DNA of 8,184 nucleotides, taken from Flavobacteriales bacterium. Lineage in GTDB: Bacteria > Bacteroidota > Bacteroidia > Flavobacteriales_D > Crocinitomicaceae. The notes beneath the pieces are model-generated. The model had not been told where the DNA came from. It was given only the letters and a program-made list of their open reading frames with translations, and did not search any database. How positions within the stretch are numbered: the stretch's first letter is position 1; every line of letters begins with the position of its first letter. The stretch spans positions 1-8,184 of the forward strand of contig CANHBA010000093.1 of assembly GCA_947458985.1 (NCBI GenBank). The letters run 5' to 3'. Made by a program: the position numbers and the translations under genes. Of the stretch, positions 1 to 4,963 are shown piece by piece.

Positions 1-210
1 AAAGAAAATATATTTGATGGTCGCCAATAAAATCAAAGTCCAGATCACACTTGATAGCGCTCCCAAAATAAAAGGTTCAGATATATTTTTACCTCCGCCA
101 GTTATTGCTTGAAATACGTATAAAGGTGAAGTTCCGATATCCCCAAAAACAATTCCTGTTGTGATCAATAATCCAGCAATCGAAATTTTTTGGGTGTTAA
201 GGTGCGCCAT
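1..210 (-). CDS. kup: Kup-family potassium uptake transporter, N-terminal part (runs off the left edge)
   Basis: Only the first 70 codons are in the window; the frame is open to base 1. Reading leftward from the ATG at 210, the protein begins MAHLNTQKISIAGLLITTGI and continues into VFGDIGTSPLYVFQA (residues 21-35). GxxFGDIGTSPLY is the signature of the first transmembrane helix of Kup/HAK/KT K+ transporters. A second hydrophobic segment, around residues 48-70, follows a short loop. Kup proteins are large inner-membrane proton-coupled K+ importers of about 600-650 residues, so roughly nine tenths lies outside. There is no Shine-Dalgarno sequence. A weak promoter candidate on the minus strand (TATTTTCG at 276-269 with TTTG at 301-298) overlaps the promoter region of the divergent tRNA-Leu. 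The family call is firm; the substrate is inferred from the family. Confidence 0.93.
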   Translation of the reverse strand, partial: MAHLNTQKISIAGLLITTGIVFGDIGTSPLYVFQAITGGGKNISEPFILGALSSVIWTLILLATIKYIFF

Positions 211-278
211 GGTGAAAAAAAATTTCGTCGAAGTTATGTCTTTCTTACATTTCTACGCAAACATTTCACGAAAATATT

Positions 279-286
279 TATCTTTG
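279..286 (+). promoter_or_regulatory. -7 element of the tRNA-Leu promoter (TATCTTTG)
   Basis: TATCTTTG matches the Bacteroidota -7 consensus TAnnTTTG exactly and lies about 30 bases upstream of the mature tRNA-Leu start, the right place for a short 5' leader. No good TTTG -33 box is present at the usual spacing, so the upstream half is weak. The 105-base kup/tRNA spacer probably holds divergent promoters. Confidence 0.6.
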
Positions 287-315
287 CATCCCGATTCCAA
301 ATCGGATAGTCTGCT

Positions 316-397
316 GCCCACGTGGTGAAATTGGTAGACACGCCATCTTGAGGGGGTGGTGCCAACAGGTGTGCTGGTTCGAATCCAGTCGTGGGCA
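316..397 (+). tRNA. tRNA-Leu, anticodon GAG
   Basis: A full cloverleaf can be drawn. The acceptor stem GCCCACG (316-322) pairs with CGTGGGC (390-396), followed by discriminator A at 397. The D-arm region holds GAAATTGGTAGAC, typical of tRNA-Leu. The anticodon stem CCATC/GGTGG encloses loop TTGAGGG, which places GAG at the anticodon and decodes CUC/CUU leucine codons. The T arm contains GGTTCGAATCC. A long variable region gives a total of 82 bases, the size expected for a class II tRNA. CCA is not encoded (CAA follows), so it must be added after transcription. Confidence 0.96.
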
Positions 398-402
398 CAA
401 GG

Positions 403-434
403 AAAAGTCCTTCCGTTTCGGAAGGACTTTTTTT
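403..434 (+). terminator. Intrinsic terminator after tRNA-Leu
   Basis: AAAGTCCTTCC (404-414) pairs perfectly with GGAAGGACTTT (420-430) across the 5-base loop GTTTC, and the right arm runs straight into a T tract to 434. It starts six bases after the tRNA and is a textbook Rho-independent terminator. Confidence 0.93.
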
Positions 435-718
435 ATGGAATACCCCGAAGTGAAGCTTGCTTCAAAGAGGGGGCTTTCATAAAAAAAGAAAGCATTGCAA
501 ATGCTTGACTTTTCCTTGTTAGATTTTAAACATCAAAGGAAAACCGAACGAAGTGAGGTAATCCAGATAATCAGCAAAAAGATGCTTTGATCCACTATAA
601 AGCCAAGACTGGTTAACCGAACGAAGTGAGGTAATTCAAAGTAAAGTAATCCATCTCTGTCCGGAAAAATATCCCAAATCCAAAATCACTACCCATTTCT
701 CAAAACACCTTTTCACTT
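435..718. other. Gene-free stretch with short inverted repeats
   Basis: No convincing coding frame is present between the tRNA-Leu terminator and the toxin-antitoxin promoter. It holds several small hairpins: GCTTTC/GAAAGC around 472-494, AGCATT/AATGCT around 491-505, and TTTTCCTT (510-517) with AAGGAAAA (536-543). It also holds the 21-bp direct repeat annotated separately. The hairpins at 472-505 could give extra termination, but they lack a T tract in this orientation. Function unknown. Confidence 0.5.
542..635. repeat. Pair of identical 21-bp direct repeats
   Basis: The two copies, at 542-562 and 615-635, are identical over 21 bases (core CCGAACGAAGTGAGGTAA) and start 73 bases apart. The match stops sharply at both ends. 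The 52 bases between them show no coding potential. Two copies are too few for a CRISPR or tandem array, so this may be a dispersed intergenic repeat or the scar of a duplication. Confidence 0.8.
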
Positions 719-743
719 TGTACGGATTTTATCCGTACATTTA
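717..743 (+). promoter_or_regulatory. Promoter/operator of the toxin-antitoxin operon
   Basis: TGTACGGAT (719-727) and ATCCGTACA (731-739) form a perfect 9-bp inverted repeat around TTT. The palindrome overlaps a plausible promoter: TTTG at 717-720 and TACATTTA at 736-743, one base from the TAnnTTTG consensus, though the 15-base spacing is short. RHH antitoxins of the TacA type bind palindromic DNA with their toxin and repress their own operon, so I read this as the autoregulatory operator. The antitoxin ATG lies 33 bases downstream of the right arm. Confidence 0.7.
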
Positions 744-772
744 TAAGAAGCCCTTTTAAAACTTACAATCTA

Positions 773-1054
773 ATGCAAAATAACGCCCGTATAGATTTGC
801 GTCTTAGCCTGGAACAAAAGGAATCCCTTGAAAGGGCAGCGCATTTAGGTGGCTATCGCAGTTTGTCAGAATTCATTATTTCAGCTTCTGAACAAGTTGC
901 AGCGTCTATTCTCGACGATAAACTTCAAGTTGAGCTGAGCAAAGCGGACGCGGCTGTTTTCTGCTCAACACTGCTAAGCGATATTCAACCAAATGAGGTG
1001 CTTAAAGCATCTATCGAAAAAAGTGCTATACTATTTCAATGGAAGCGCAAGTAG
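773..1054 (+). CDS. tacA: TacA-type antitoxin (DUF1778, ribbon-helix-helix)
   Basis: The 93-residue protein has an N-terminal ribbon-helix-helix domain at about residues 4-48: the beta strand ARIDLRLS, then helices LEQKESLERAAHLGG and SLSEFIISASEQVA. This is the DUF1778/TacA pattern. The C-terminal half, with conserved-looking LSKADAAVFCSTLL, is the part that in this family wraps around and neutralises the toxin. The protein should bind operator DNA as a dimer and block the partner acetyltransferase. Its reading frame overlaps the downstream toxin gene by 16 bases, which supports translational coupling and a two-gene operon. There is no Shine-Dalgarno sequence, as is usual for this phylum. 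The perfect palindrome at 719-739 is its likely binding site. The final residues QWKRK are basic. The family call is strong; activity is inferred. Confidence 0.88.
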   Translation: MQNNARIDLRLSLEQKESLERAAHLGGYRSLSEFIISASEQVAASILDDKLQVELSKADAAVFCSTLLSDIQPNEVLKASIEKSAILFQWKRK

Positions 1055-1554
1055 TTGTTTTGACAGAAAGTTACCGTTCTGCAATCATGCGCTTTGCTTG
1101 CAGTGATGCGCTTATTGACTTATATCTTCAGCACTATGCTTTTAAAGATCAAGAAGCACTAAGAAGCATTTGTTATCTTCTTGTGAATCAAGAAAAAGAC
1201 ATAATCGGTTTTTTTACCTTGGGAACAAGTACCTTAAAGGCTACACAAATTCCATTTAACGTGCGCGAAATGATAAAATCACCAAATGGGCTTCTACCAA
1301 TATTGATGATCCATCGTTTTGCCGTTGGCGTTCAATATCAAGGAAAAGGTTTTGGAAGACATCTCCTTAATGCTGCACTCAAACAAGCAGCAATGGCTAC
1401 ACATCTTATTGGCGCAAGTGCAGTTTTTATAAATCAAATTGATGGCACTGGGGCAGCTTTCTACCAAAAACTTGGATTTACGCCATTACCGAACCAACAA
1501 AAATTATATATGCCTATCAAACAACTGCATGCAATGTTCTTGCCTTTTCACTAA
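1039..1554 (+). CDS. tacT: TacT-type GNAT acetyltransferase toxin
   Basis: The 171-residue protein has the size and layout of GNAT toxins of the TacT/AtaT group, which acetylate the amino group of charged aminoacyl-tRNAs with acetyl-CoA and stop translation. The N-terminus carries FACSDALIDLYLQHYA (19-34), matching the family's FxC...L..YL opening. The acetyl-CoA pyrophosphate-binding loop is QGKGFGRHLL (101-110; Q101, G104, G106 fit Q/RxxGxG/A). Tyr142 in AAFYQKLGF is at the position of the toxins' catalytic tyrosine. Both key motifs are intact, so it should be active. The ATG lies inside the antitoxin gene, giving a 16-base overlap. A DUF1573 lipoprotein gene starts 26 bases after the stop, so some read-through into it is possible. 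The tRNA target is not predictable from sequence. Confidence 0.9.
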   Translation: MEAQVVVLTESYRSAIMRFACSDALIDLYLQHYAFKDQEALRSICYLLVNQEKDIIGFFTLGTSTLKATQIPFNVREMIKSPNGLLPILMIHRFAVGVQYQGKGFGRHLLNAALKQAAMATHLIGASAVFINQIDGTGAAFYQKLGFTPLPNQQKLYMPIKQLHAMFLPFH

Positions 1555-1580
1555 ATTTATCCCTATCAAACAAAGACCTC

Positions 1581-2114
1581 ATGAAATTGAAATTATTTCT
1601 TATTTCCGGACTGATTTTTTCATTCCAATCTTGCGACAATAAACCAGGCACCAAAGCTCCTGAACCAAGCTCTATTGTTGCTACAGACGAGAATACCAAA
1701 GAGTTGAAAGAAAGTCTCAAAGACGTAGCTGAAGAAGAAAAGAGGCTTGCAAAAGAAGCGGAACTAAACATGACCACCATGAGTTTCAATGTGCTCAACC
1801 ACGAATTTGGTACTGTTAAGGAAGACACCAAACACCTCTACAACTTTGTCGTGACCAACACGGGTAAAAAACCGCTCTTCATTGCCGATGTCAAAGCATC
1901 GTGCGGCTGTACCACGCCCAAAAAACCCGAAAAAGCAATTGCGCCTGGCAAGTCAGATATTATTGCTGTCGAGTTCCATCCTAAAGTTGGGCAGTTGGGG
2001 CGTCAGGATAAAACAGTTACCGTAACAGCCAATACCAATCCGACAATGGTCGTACTTAAAATAGGTGCTGACGTCATCAAAAATCCAGAAACAAGCGCTC
2101 GCATCGCCAACTAA
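1581..2114 (+). CDS. DUF1573 lipoprotein
   Basis: The 177-residue protein starts MKLKLFLISGLIFSFQSC. A short basic, hydrophobic signal is followed by Cys18, which fits a relaxed Bacteroidota lipobox and predicts lipidation and membrane anchoring. Residues 36-63 are charged and look helical, probably a linker or coiled coil. Residues 68-165 form the DUF1573 domain, an Ig-like beta sandwich, recognised by FGTVKEDTKHLYNFVVTNTG (76-95), then ADVKASCGCTTP (102-113) with the family's Cys-Gly-Cys, then a P-G-K...V-E-F turn and strand. The biochemical role of DUF1573 is not established. It is the first of three closely spaced genes: the next ATG comes one base after this stop. I see no clear promoter of its own; it may depend on the upstream toxin-antitoxin transcript or on an unrecognised start. 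Confidence 0.88.
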   Translation: MKLKLFLISGLIFSFQSCDNKPGTKAPEPSSIVATDENTKELKESLKDVAEEEKRLAKEAELNMTTMSFNVLNHEFGTVKEDTKHLYNFVVTNTGKKPLFIADVKASCGCTTPKKPEKAIAPGKSDIIAVEFHPKVGQLGRQDKTVTVTANTNPTMVVLKIGADVIKNPETSARIAN

Positions 2115-2115
2115 T

Positions 2116-2967
2116 ATGAAAATACACGTACTCAATACCGGATTTTTCAAGCTCGACGGAGGTGCCATGTTTGGAGTGGTCCCGAAAACCATTTGGCAAA
2201 AAACCAACCCAGCAGACACCGACAACATGTGCACTTGGGCCATGCGCTCTTTGCTCATCGAAGATGGCAAAAGACTCATTTTAGTCGACACCGGGATCGG
2301 AGACAAACAATCCGAAAAGTTCTTCTCCCATTATCATCTGCATGGTAACGATAGCCTACATGGCAACTTAGCGCGCTTGGGCTTTCATGCTTCAGACATC
2401 ACGGACGTGATCCTTACCCACTTGCATTTTGATCATTGTGGCGGCGCTATTGCATTTGACACGCAAAAAGAAGCATACCGAACCGTTTTTGAAAACGCCA
2501 CTTACTGGAGCTCCGAAAACCATTGGCAATGGGCTACCCAACCAAACCCAAGAGAGAAAGCCTCCTTTTTGGCAGAAAACATCCTTCCAATTCAACAAAG
2601 TGGGCAACTGCAGTTTGTAGAGCGCAATGGCCTCTTGACCCCAAATGCCTTACCCGGCATCGACCTCTCCTTTTTTGATGGCCATACAGAAAGCATGATG
2701 CTCCCACAAATTCAATACAAAGGAAAGACGCTCGTGTTTATGGCCGATCTATTGCCAAGTACAGGTCATATTCCGCTGCCGTACGTTATGGGCTACGACA
2801 CCCGCCCCTTGCTCACCCTCACTGAAAAAGAACGTTTCTTGCAAGAAGCAGCCGACAACGCATATGTTTTGTTCTTAGAGCACGACTCCCAACACGAATG
2901 TTGCACTGTCCAACACACCGAAAAAGGCATCCGTTTGAAGGATACTTTTTCCTTTGCAGAACTTTAA
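2116..2967 (+). CDS. Metallo-beta-lactamase-fold hydrolase
   Basis: The 283-residue protein has the complete metal site of the superfamily: HLHFDH (102-107, the HxHxDH motif), His190 in FDGHTES, Asp211 in MADLLP and His256 in LEHDSQ. The strand VDTGIGDK (58-65) is the usual one ahead of the metal motif. This arrangement fits the lactonase/AiiA-like and general MBL-fold hydrolases, which use two zinc ions to open lactones or other esters; the substrate cannot be read from sequence. I chose the ATG at 2116 (MKIHVLNTGFF), one base after the previous stop, because it starts directly on the first beta strand. An in-frame start at 2065 would add 17 unrelated residues inside the DUF1573 gene. No signal peptide, so probably cytoplasmic. 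The next gene follows after 9 bases, implying cotranscription with a thioesterase. Confidence 0.87.
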   Translation: MKIHVLNTGFFKLDGGAMFGVVPKTIWQKTNPADTDNMCTWAMRSLLIEDGKRLILVDTGIGDKQSEKFFSHYHLHGNDSLHGNLARLGFHASDITDVILTHLHFDHCGGAIAFDTQKEAYRTVFENATYWSSENHWQWATQPNPREKASFLAENILPIQQSGQLQFVERNGLLTPNALPGIDLSFFDGHTESMMLPQIQYKGKTLVFMADLLPSTGHIPLPYVMGYDTRPLLTLTEKERFLQEAADNAYVLFLEHDSQHECCTVQHTEKGIRLKDTFSFAEL

Positions 2968-2976
2968 AAATTGAAG

Positions 2977-3384
2977 ATGAAAAGCCCCAAAGAAATTGTT
3001 CAAGGCATGCTCGACAACGACGCCTTTAGCCAATTACTTGGGATGAAAATCAAGGCGCTTGAACTCGGCTTTTGCCAATTGAGTTGTCCGGTTTCAAATC
3101 AAACCACCAACGGCTTTCAGATTGCGCACGGTGGCCTCACCTACTCCCTAGCAGACTCCGCCTTGGCCTTTGCAGCCAATACCTACGGTTATCAATGCAT
3201 GAGTATAGACACTCAAATTGCGCACCTCGCCAAAGTACAGCTCGGCGACACCCTAACAGCTACTTGTACTGAAGTCCACCGCGGTAAAACCACAGGAGTT
3301 TACGAAGTTCACATCAAAAACCAAGATCAAAAAGTGGTTGCCTATTTCAAAGGAACCGTTTACATTTCGGAACAGTGTTGGTAA
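2977..3384 (+). CDS. paaI: PaaI-type hotdog-fold acyl-CoA thioesterase
   Basis: The 135-residue protein is a single hotdog domain. NGFQIAHGGLTYSLADSALA (45-64) matches the PaaI active-site region: Asn45, the HGG turn at 51-53 and the catalytic acid Asp60, in the same spacing as Asn, Gly and Asp of E. coli PaaI. PaaI hydrolyses hydroxylated phenylacetyl-CoA thioesters and relieves stalled phenylacetate breakdown. No other paa gene is visible here, so the real substrate may be another aryl- or acyl-CoA. The ATG at 2977 is preferred over the in-frame TTG six bases earlier. It follows the MBL-fold gene by nine bases and is the last gene of the three-gene run. It converges on the LysM gene with an 11-base gap. 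The family is sure; the symbol is by homology only. Confidence 0.85.
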   Translation: MKSPKEIVQGMLDNDAFSQLLGMKIKALELGFCQLSCPVSNQTTNGFQIAHGGLTYSLADSALAFAANTYGYQCMSIDTQIAHLAKVQLGDTLTATCTEVHRGKTTGVYEVHIKNQDQKVVAYFKGTVYISEQCW

Positions 3385-3395
3385 ACCAACCGAAA
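3365..3395. repeat. Hairpin between convergent gene ends
   Basis: GTTGGT (3377-3382) and ACCAAC (3385-3390) form a tight inverted repeat around AA. It spans the stop codon of the thioesterase gene and sits at the 3' end of the convergent LysM gene. Outer bases TTTCG (3365-3369) and CGAAA (3391-3395) can extend the stem across a bulge. There is no T tract on either strand directly after it, so a bidirectional terminator role is only possible. Confidence 0.4.
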
Positions 3396-4259
3396 TCAAG
3401 AAGGAATTTTCAAGACCTGACCTTCTCGAATAAAATCAGAACGCAAGCCATTTAGCTTTTTAATTTGAGCTACAGTTGTGCGGTGTTTGGCAGCAATGAC
3501 CGAAAGGTTGTCTCCTGACTTCACTCTGTACGTTCGGTAACTCGGCTGCACAACCTTTTTTACACCTGCCAATTCAACTCCCTTGGTAGTGTAGGGATAT
3601 TTCTGGACATATTCCTCCAAAGTAATTGCTTGACCAATTTGTGTGTCATAGTATTTATAAAATTGTTGTCTGATATTAATGACCCGACAAATGGAATCCA
3701 AAGGACGGCTGCTCCAGTCGTAACATTGAATGACGTCTTCATTAAAGTCTAGTACTTGCACTGGCTCAAGCGTCGGATATAAATTGTGCATGCGCGTCAA
3801 TTGTGGCATAACCGCCCCTAGGCCACCTCCAGCAGAACCACGGCTATCCAAACGCACATAACAACGGCCATCTTCACTTGGCCCAACCACTGCAGTCCAG
3901 TAAACTGTAAGCGTCAGCGGATTGATCTGGATATACAATTGCTTGAGATCTGAATTGAAGCCTTTCTTACGGATGTCTTCCAAACCTTTATTGATCTTCA
4001 CATTGATGTATCCACCAAAATTGTCGACGCGTCGGGCATTAAAGGAATGCAGCGCATCGTAGGCGGAAGGCATTCCGAAAGCAACATAAGAATCGCAAAG
4101 CACCTCATCGTGAGGCCCAAGGTTAAGGGTGTCTGGATTGATCAGACAAAAAGGCGGAATGACAATTTTCTCTGGAATATCCTGAATTTGAGCACTTAAC
4201 TGAGACGTACAAAACAAAATAAAGAGAAAACTGAAAAAAAGTGGAGCATTTTTTTTCAT
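3396..4259 (-). CDS. Exported LysM-domain protein of unknown function
   Basis: From the ATG at 4259 the protein has 287 residues and opens MKKNAPLFFSFLFILFCTSQ followed by LSA and Q24: a basic start, a hydrophobic core and a plausible signal peptidase I site after Ala23. It is therefore expected in the periplasm or outside. Residues 24-240 form a region I do not recognise, with IDR-like strands such as LYIQINPLTLTVYWTAVVGP. Residues 243-287 are a LysM domain (TYRVKSGDNLSVIAAKHRTT through GQVLKIPS), which binds N-acetylglucosamine-containing glycans, here presumably peptidoglycan. The open frame extends 56 codons further upstream, but that extension would hide the signal peptide and run over the tRNA-Asp promoter, so I reject it. 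A perfect -7 match lies five bases before this ATG. Confidence 0.85.
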   Translation of the reverse strand: MKKNAPLFFSFLFILFCTSQLSAQIQDIPEKIVIPPFCLINPDTLNLGPHDEVLCDSYVAFGMPSAYDALHSFNARRVDNFGGYINVKINKGLEDIRKKGFNSDLKQLYIQINPLTLTVYWTAVVGPSEDGRCYVRLDSRGSAGGGLGAVMPQLTRMHNLYPTLEPVQVLDFNEDVIQCYDWSSRPLDSICRVINIRQQFYKYYDTQIGQAITLEEYVQKYPYTTKGVELAGVKKVVQPSYRTYRVKSGDNLSVIAAKHRTTVAQIKKLNGLRSDFIREGQVLKIPS

Positions 4260-4264
4260 GTCCT

Positions 4265-4272
4265 CAAATTTA
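4265..4272 (-). promoter_or_regulatory. Possible -7 element (TAAATTTG) right before the LysM gene start
   Basis: On the minus strand TAAATTTG is a perfect TAnnTTTG match that ends only five bases before the ATG at 4259. A TTTC that could serve as a weak -33 box lies 18 bases upstream. If used, transcription would start at or next to the ATG, giving a leaderless mRNA. In AT-rich DNA a chance match is also possible. Confidence 0.4.
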
Positions 4273-4341
4273 CCAATTTCATACCAAAACGAAAGCACCA
4301 ACAAGAAATCCTTCAAAACTGAAAAAATATCCATGTTTTTG

Positions 4342-4372
4342 TTTGTAGATTTCAAAAAAGACCTTACTTTTG
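4342..4372 (+). promoter_or_regulatory. Promoter of tRNA-Asp
   Basis: TTTG at 4342-4345 and TACTTTTG at 4365-4372 match both halves of the Bacteroidota promoter exactly, with 19 bases between them. Transcription would begin around 4378, leaving a 5' leader of about 65 bases before the mature tRNA. Confidence 0.8.
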
Positions 4373-4443
4373 TACTCGCTTTAACGAAAGCATTACACAA
4401 TTCTCTAAAGCAACTGTCGTTGCTCACGCAAGTGAAAGAAATT

Positions 4444-4517
4444 GGTTTGGTAGTTCAGTTGGTTAGAATACCTGCCTGTCACGCAGGGGGTCGCGGGTTC
4501 GAGTCCCGTCCAGACCG
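4444..4517 (+). tRNA. tRNA-Asp, anticodon GTC
   Basis: The acceptor stem GGTTTGG (4444-4450) pairs with CCAGACC (4510-4516), including one G-U pair. The D arm contains AGTTCAGTTGGTTAGAAT. The anticodon stem CCTGC/GCAGG encloses CTGTCAC, which places GTC at the anticodon (GAU/GAC codons, aspartate). The T arm contains CGGGTTCGAGTCCCG. Discriminator G is at 4517, the identity base expected for tRNA-Asp. CCA is not encoded. The length of 74 bases is normal. A terminator follows. It stands at the edge of the accessory region, and tRNA 3' ends are common integration sites. Confidence 0.97.
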
Positions 4518-4563
4518 CAAAACGCTTCGTTAAAGACAAGTCCTATATGGCTGTAGGAATTAG

Positions 4564-4598
4564 AAAACCCTAGAATGTATCAATGTTCTAGGGTTTTT
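4564..4598 (+). terminator. Intrinsic terminator after tRNA-Asp
   Basis: AAAACCCTAGAA (4564-4575) pairs perfectly with TTCTAGGGTTTT (4586-4597) around a 10-base loop, followed by a T-rich stretch. It lies 46 bases after the tRNA and should end its transcript. Confidence 0.9.
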
Positions 4599-4713
4599 GC
4601 TTTTATGGACTTTTTGGTCCGATTTCAAAACCGTGGACGGAATGGGGGACGGATTTCTAAAATTTACCTTACCTCATAAAAAAAATAAATCGTTGGTAAC
4701 TTTTCGTTTTGCA

Positions 4714-4733
4714 GTTCGGGTAGGACCGCAAAA
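4714..4733 (+). repeat. Degenerate copy of the tRNA-Asp 3' end (possible att remnant)
   Basis: GACCGCAAAA at 4724-4733 repeats exactly the end of tRNA-Asp and its downstream flank at 4513-4522. The preceding GTTCGGGT (4714-4721) resembles GTTCGAGT of the T arm (4498-4505), with the intervening bases of the tRNA missing. Integrases that target tRNA genes leave such duplicated 3' ends. The match is short and gapped, so the attachment-site reading is tentative. Confidence 0.35.
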
Positions 4734-4773
4734 ATGGGGGTGAAAAATCTAACTATTGACCATTATAAAAATA

Positions 4774-4832
4774 TTTAGTTTTTCTGCGCGTTTTTTACCA
4801 TTATTTGGTATATATCGCTCTGAAAAACTAAA
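4774..4832. repeat. Nested 59-base inverted repeat (large hairpin)
   Basis: The outer arms TTTAGTTTTTC (4774-4784) and GAAAAACTAAA (4822-4832) are perfect reverse complements. Inside them GCG (4788-4790) can pair with CGC (4816-4818). The centre holds TACCA and TGGTA (4797-4810) around TTAT. The element can fold as a long stem or cruciform. There is no following T tract, which argues against a simple terminator. It lies about 80 bases upstream of the AbiE promoter. Function unknown; a regulator site, a recombination site or a structured RNA are all possible. Confidence 0.75.
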
Positions 4833-4914
4833 CGAGCAGTAGTAAGAAATCCCTTTCTTGAGTAATACTCCTTCTATCATCTTTCATTCCTGAAGTAATT
4901 TTTATTTCTTTTTT

Positions 4915-4945
4915 TTGTCACATATTTTGCATATATTTGTGACAA
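4915..4945 (+). promoter_or_regulatory. AbiE promoter with operator-like inverted repeat
   Basis: TTGTCACA (4915-4922) and TGTGACAA (4938-4945) are perfect inverted repeats separated by 15 bases. The right arm overlaps TATATTTG (4932-4939), a perfect -7 TAnnTTTG element, and the left arm overlaps a TTTG, though at a short 14-base spacing. AbiEi antitoxins are known to bind inverted repeats in their own promoter and repress it, so this is the likely autoregulatory operator. Transcription would begin near 4946, about 18 bases before the GTG start. Confidence 0.75.
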
Positions 4946-4963
4946 TATAAAATTATTTTTGTC

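Larger units (their letters stand above)
4599..4910. other. Gene-free region between tRNA-Asp terminator and AbiE promoter
   Basis: No convincing gene is present. A 37-codon frame (GTG at 4633, stop TGA ending 4743) has no recognisable product. The stretch contains two GGACGGA copies (4635-4641 and 4647-4653, 12 bases apart), a partial copy of the tRNA-Asp 3' end (4714-4733), a 59-base nested hairpin (4774-4832) and a second small hairpin (AAGAAA 4844-4849 with TTTCTT 4854-4859). This density of repeats beside a tRNA looks like the attachment end of an integrated element, but no recombinase gene is in the window. Confidence 0.55.

Noticed and set aside
542..635. CRISPR array
   Set aside because: Only two repeat copies, no third unit, no cas genes and a 52-base spacer that is too long for a typical array.
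2065..2115. Upstream start for the MBL-fold gene
   Set aside because: The extra 17 residues lie inside the DUF1573 gene and do not belong to the fold; the ATG at 2116 starts on the first strand.
1517..2306. Minus-strand open frames opposite the lipoprotein and MBL-fold genes (1517-1831, 1953-2306)
   Set aside because: They are antisense shadows of genes with clear family motifs on the plus strand.
4260..4427. N-terminal extension of the LysM gene by 56 codons
   Set aside because: It would bury the signal peptide that starts at the ATG at 4259 and overlap the tRNA-Asp promoter on the other strand.
4258..4533. Plus-strand open frame covering the tRNA-Asp promoter and most of tRNA-Asp
   Set aside because: It overlaps a certain tRNA gene, its promoter and the start of the LysM gene, and the product has no recognisable features.
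4633..4743. Short plus-strand frame (GTG start) after the tRNA-Asp terminator
   Set aside because: 37 codons, no recognisable domain, no promoter, and it overlaps the repeat-like sequences.
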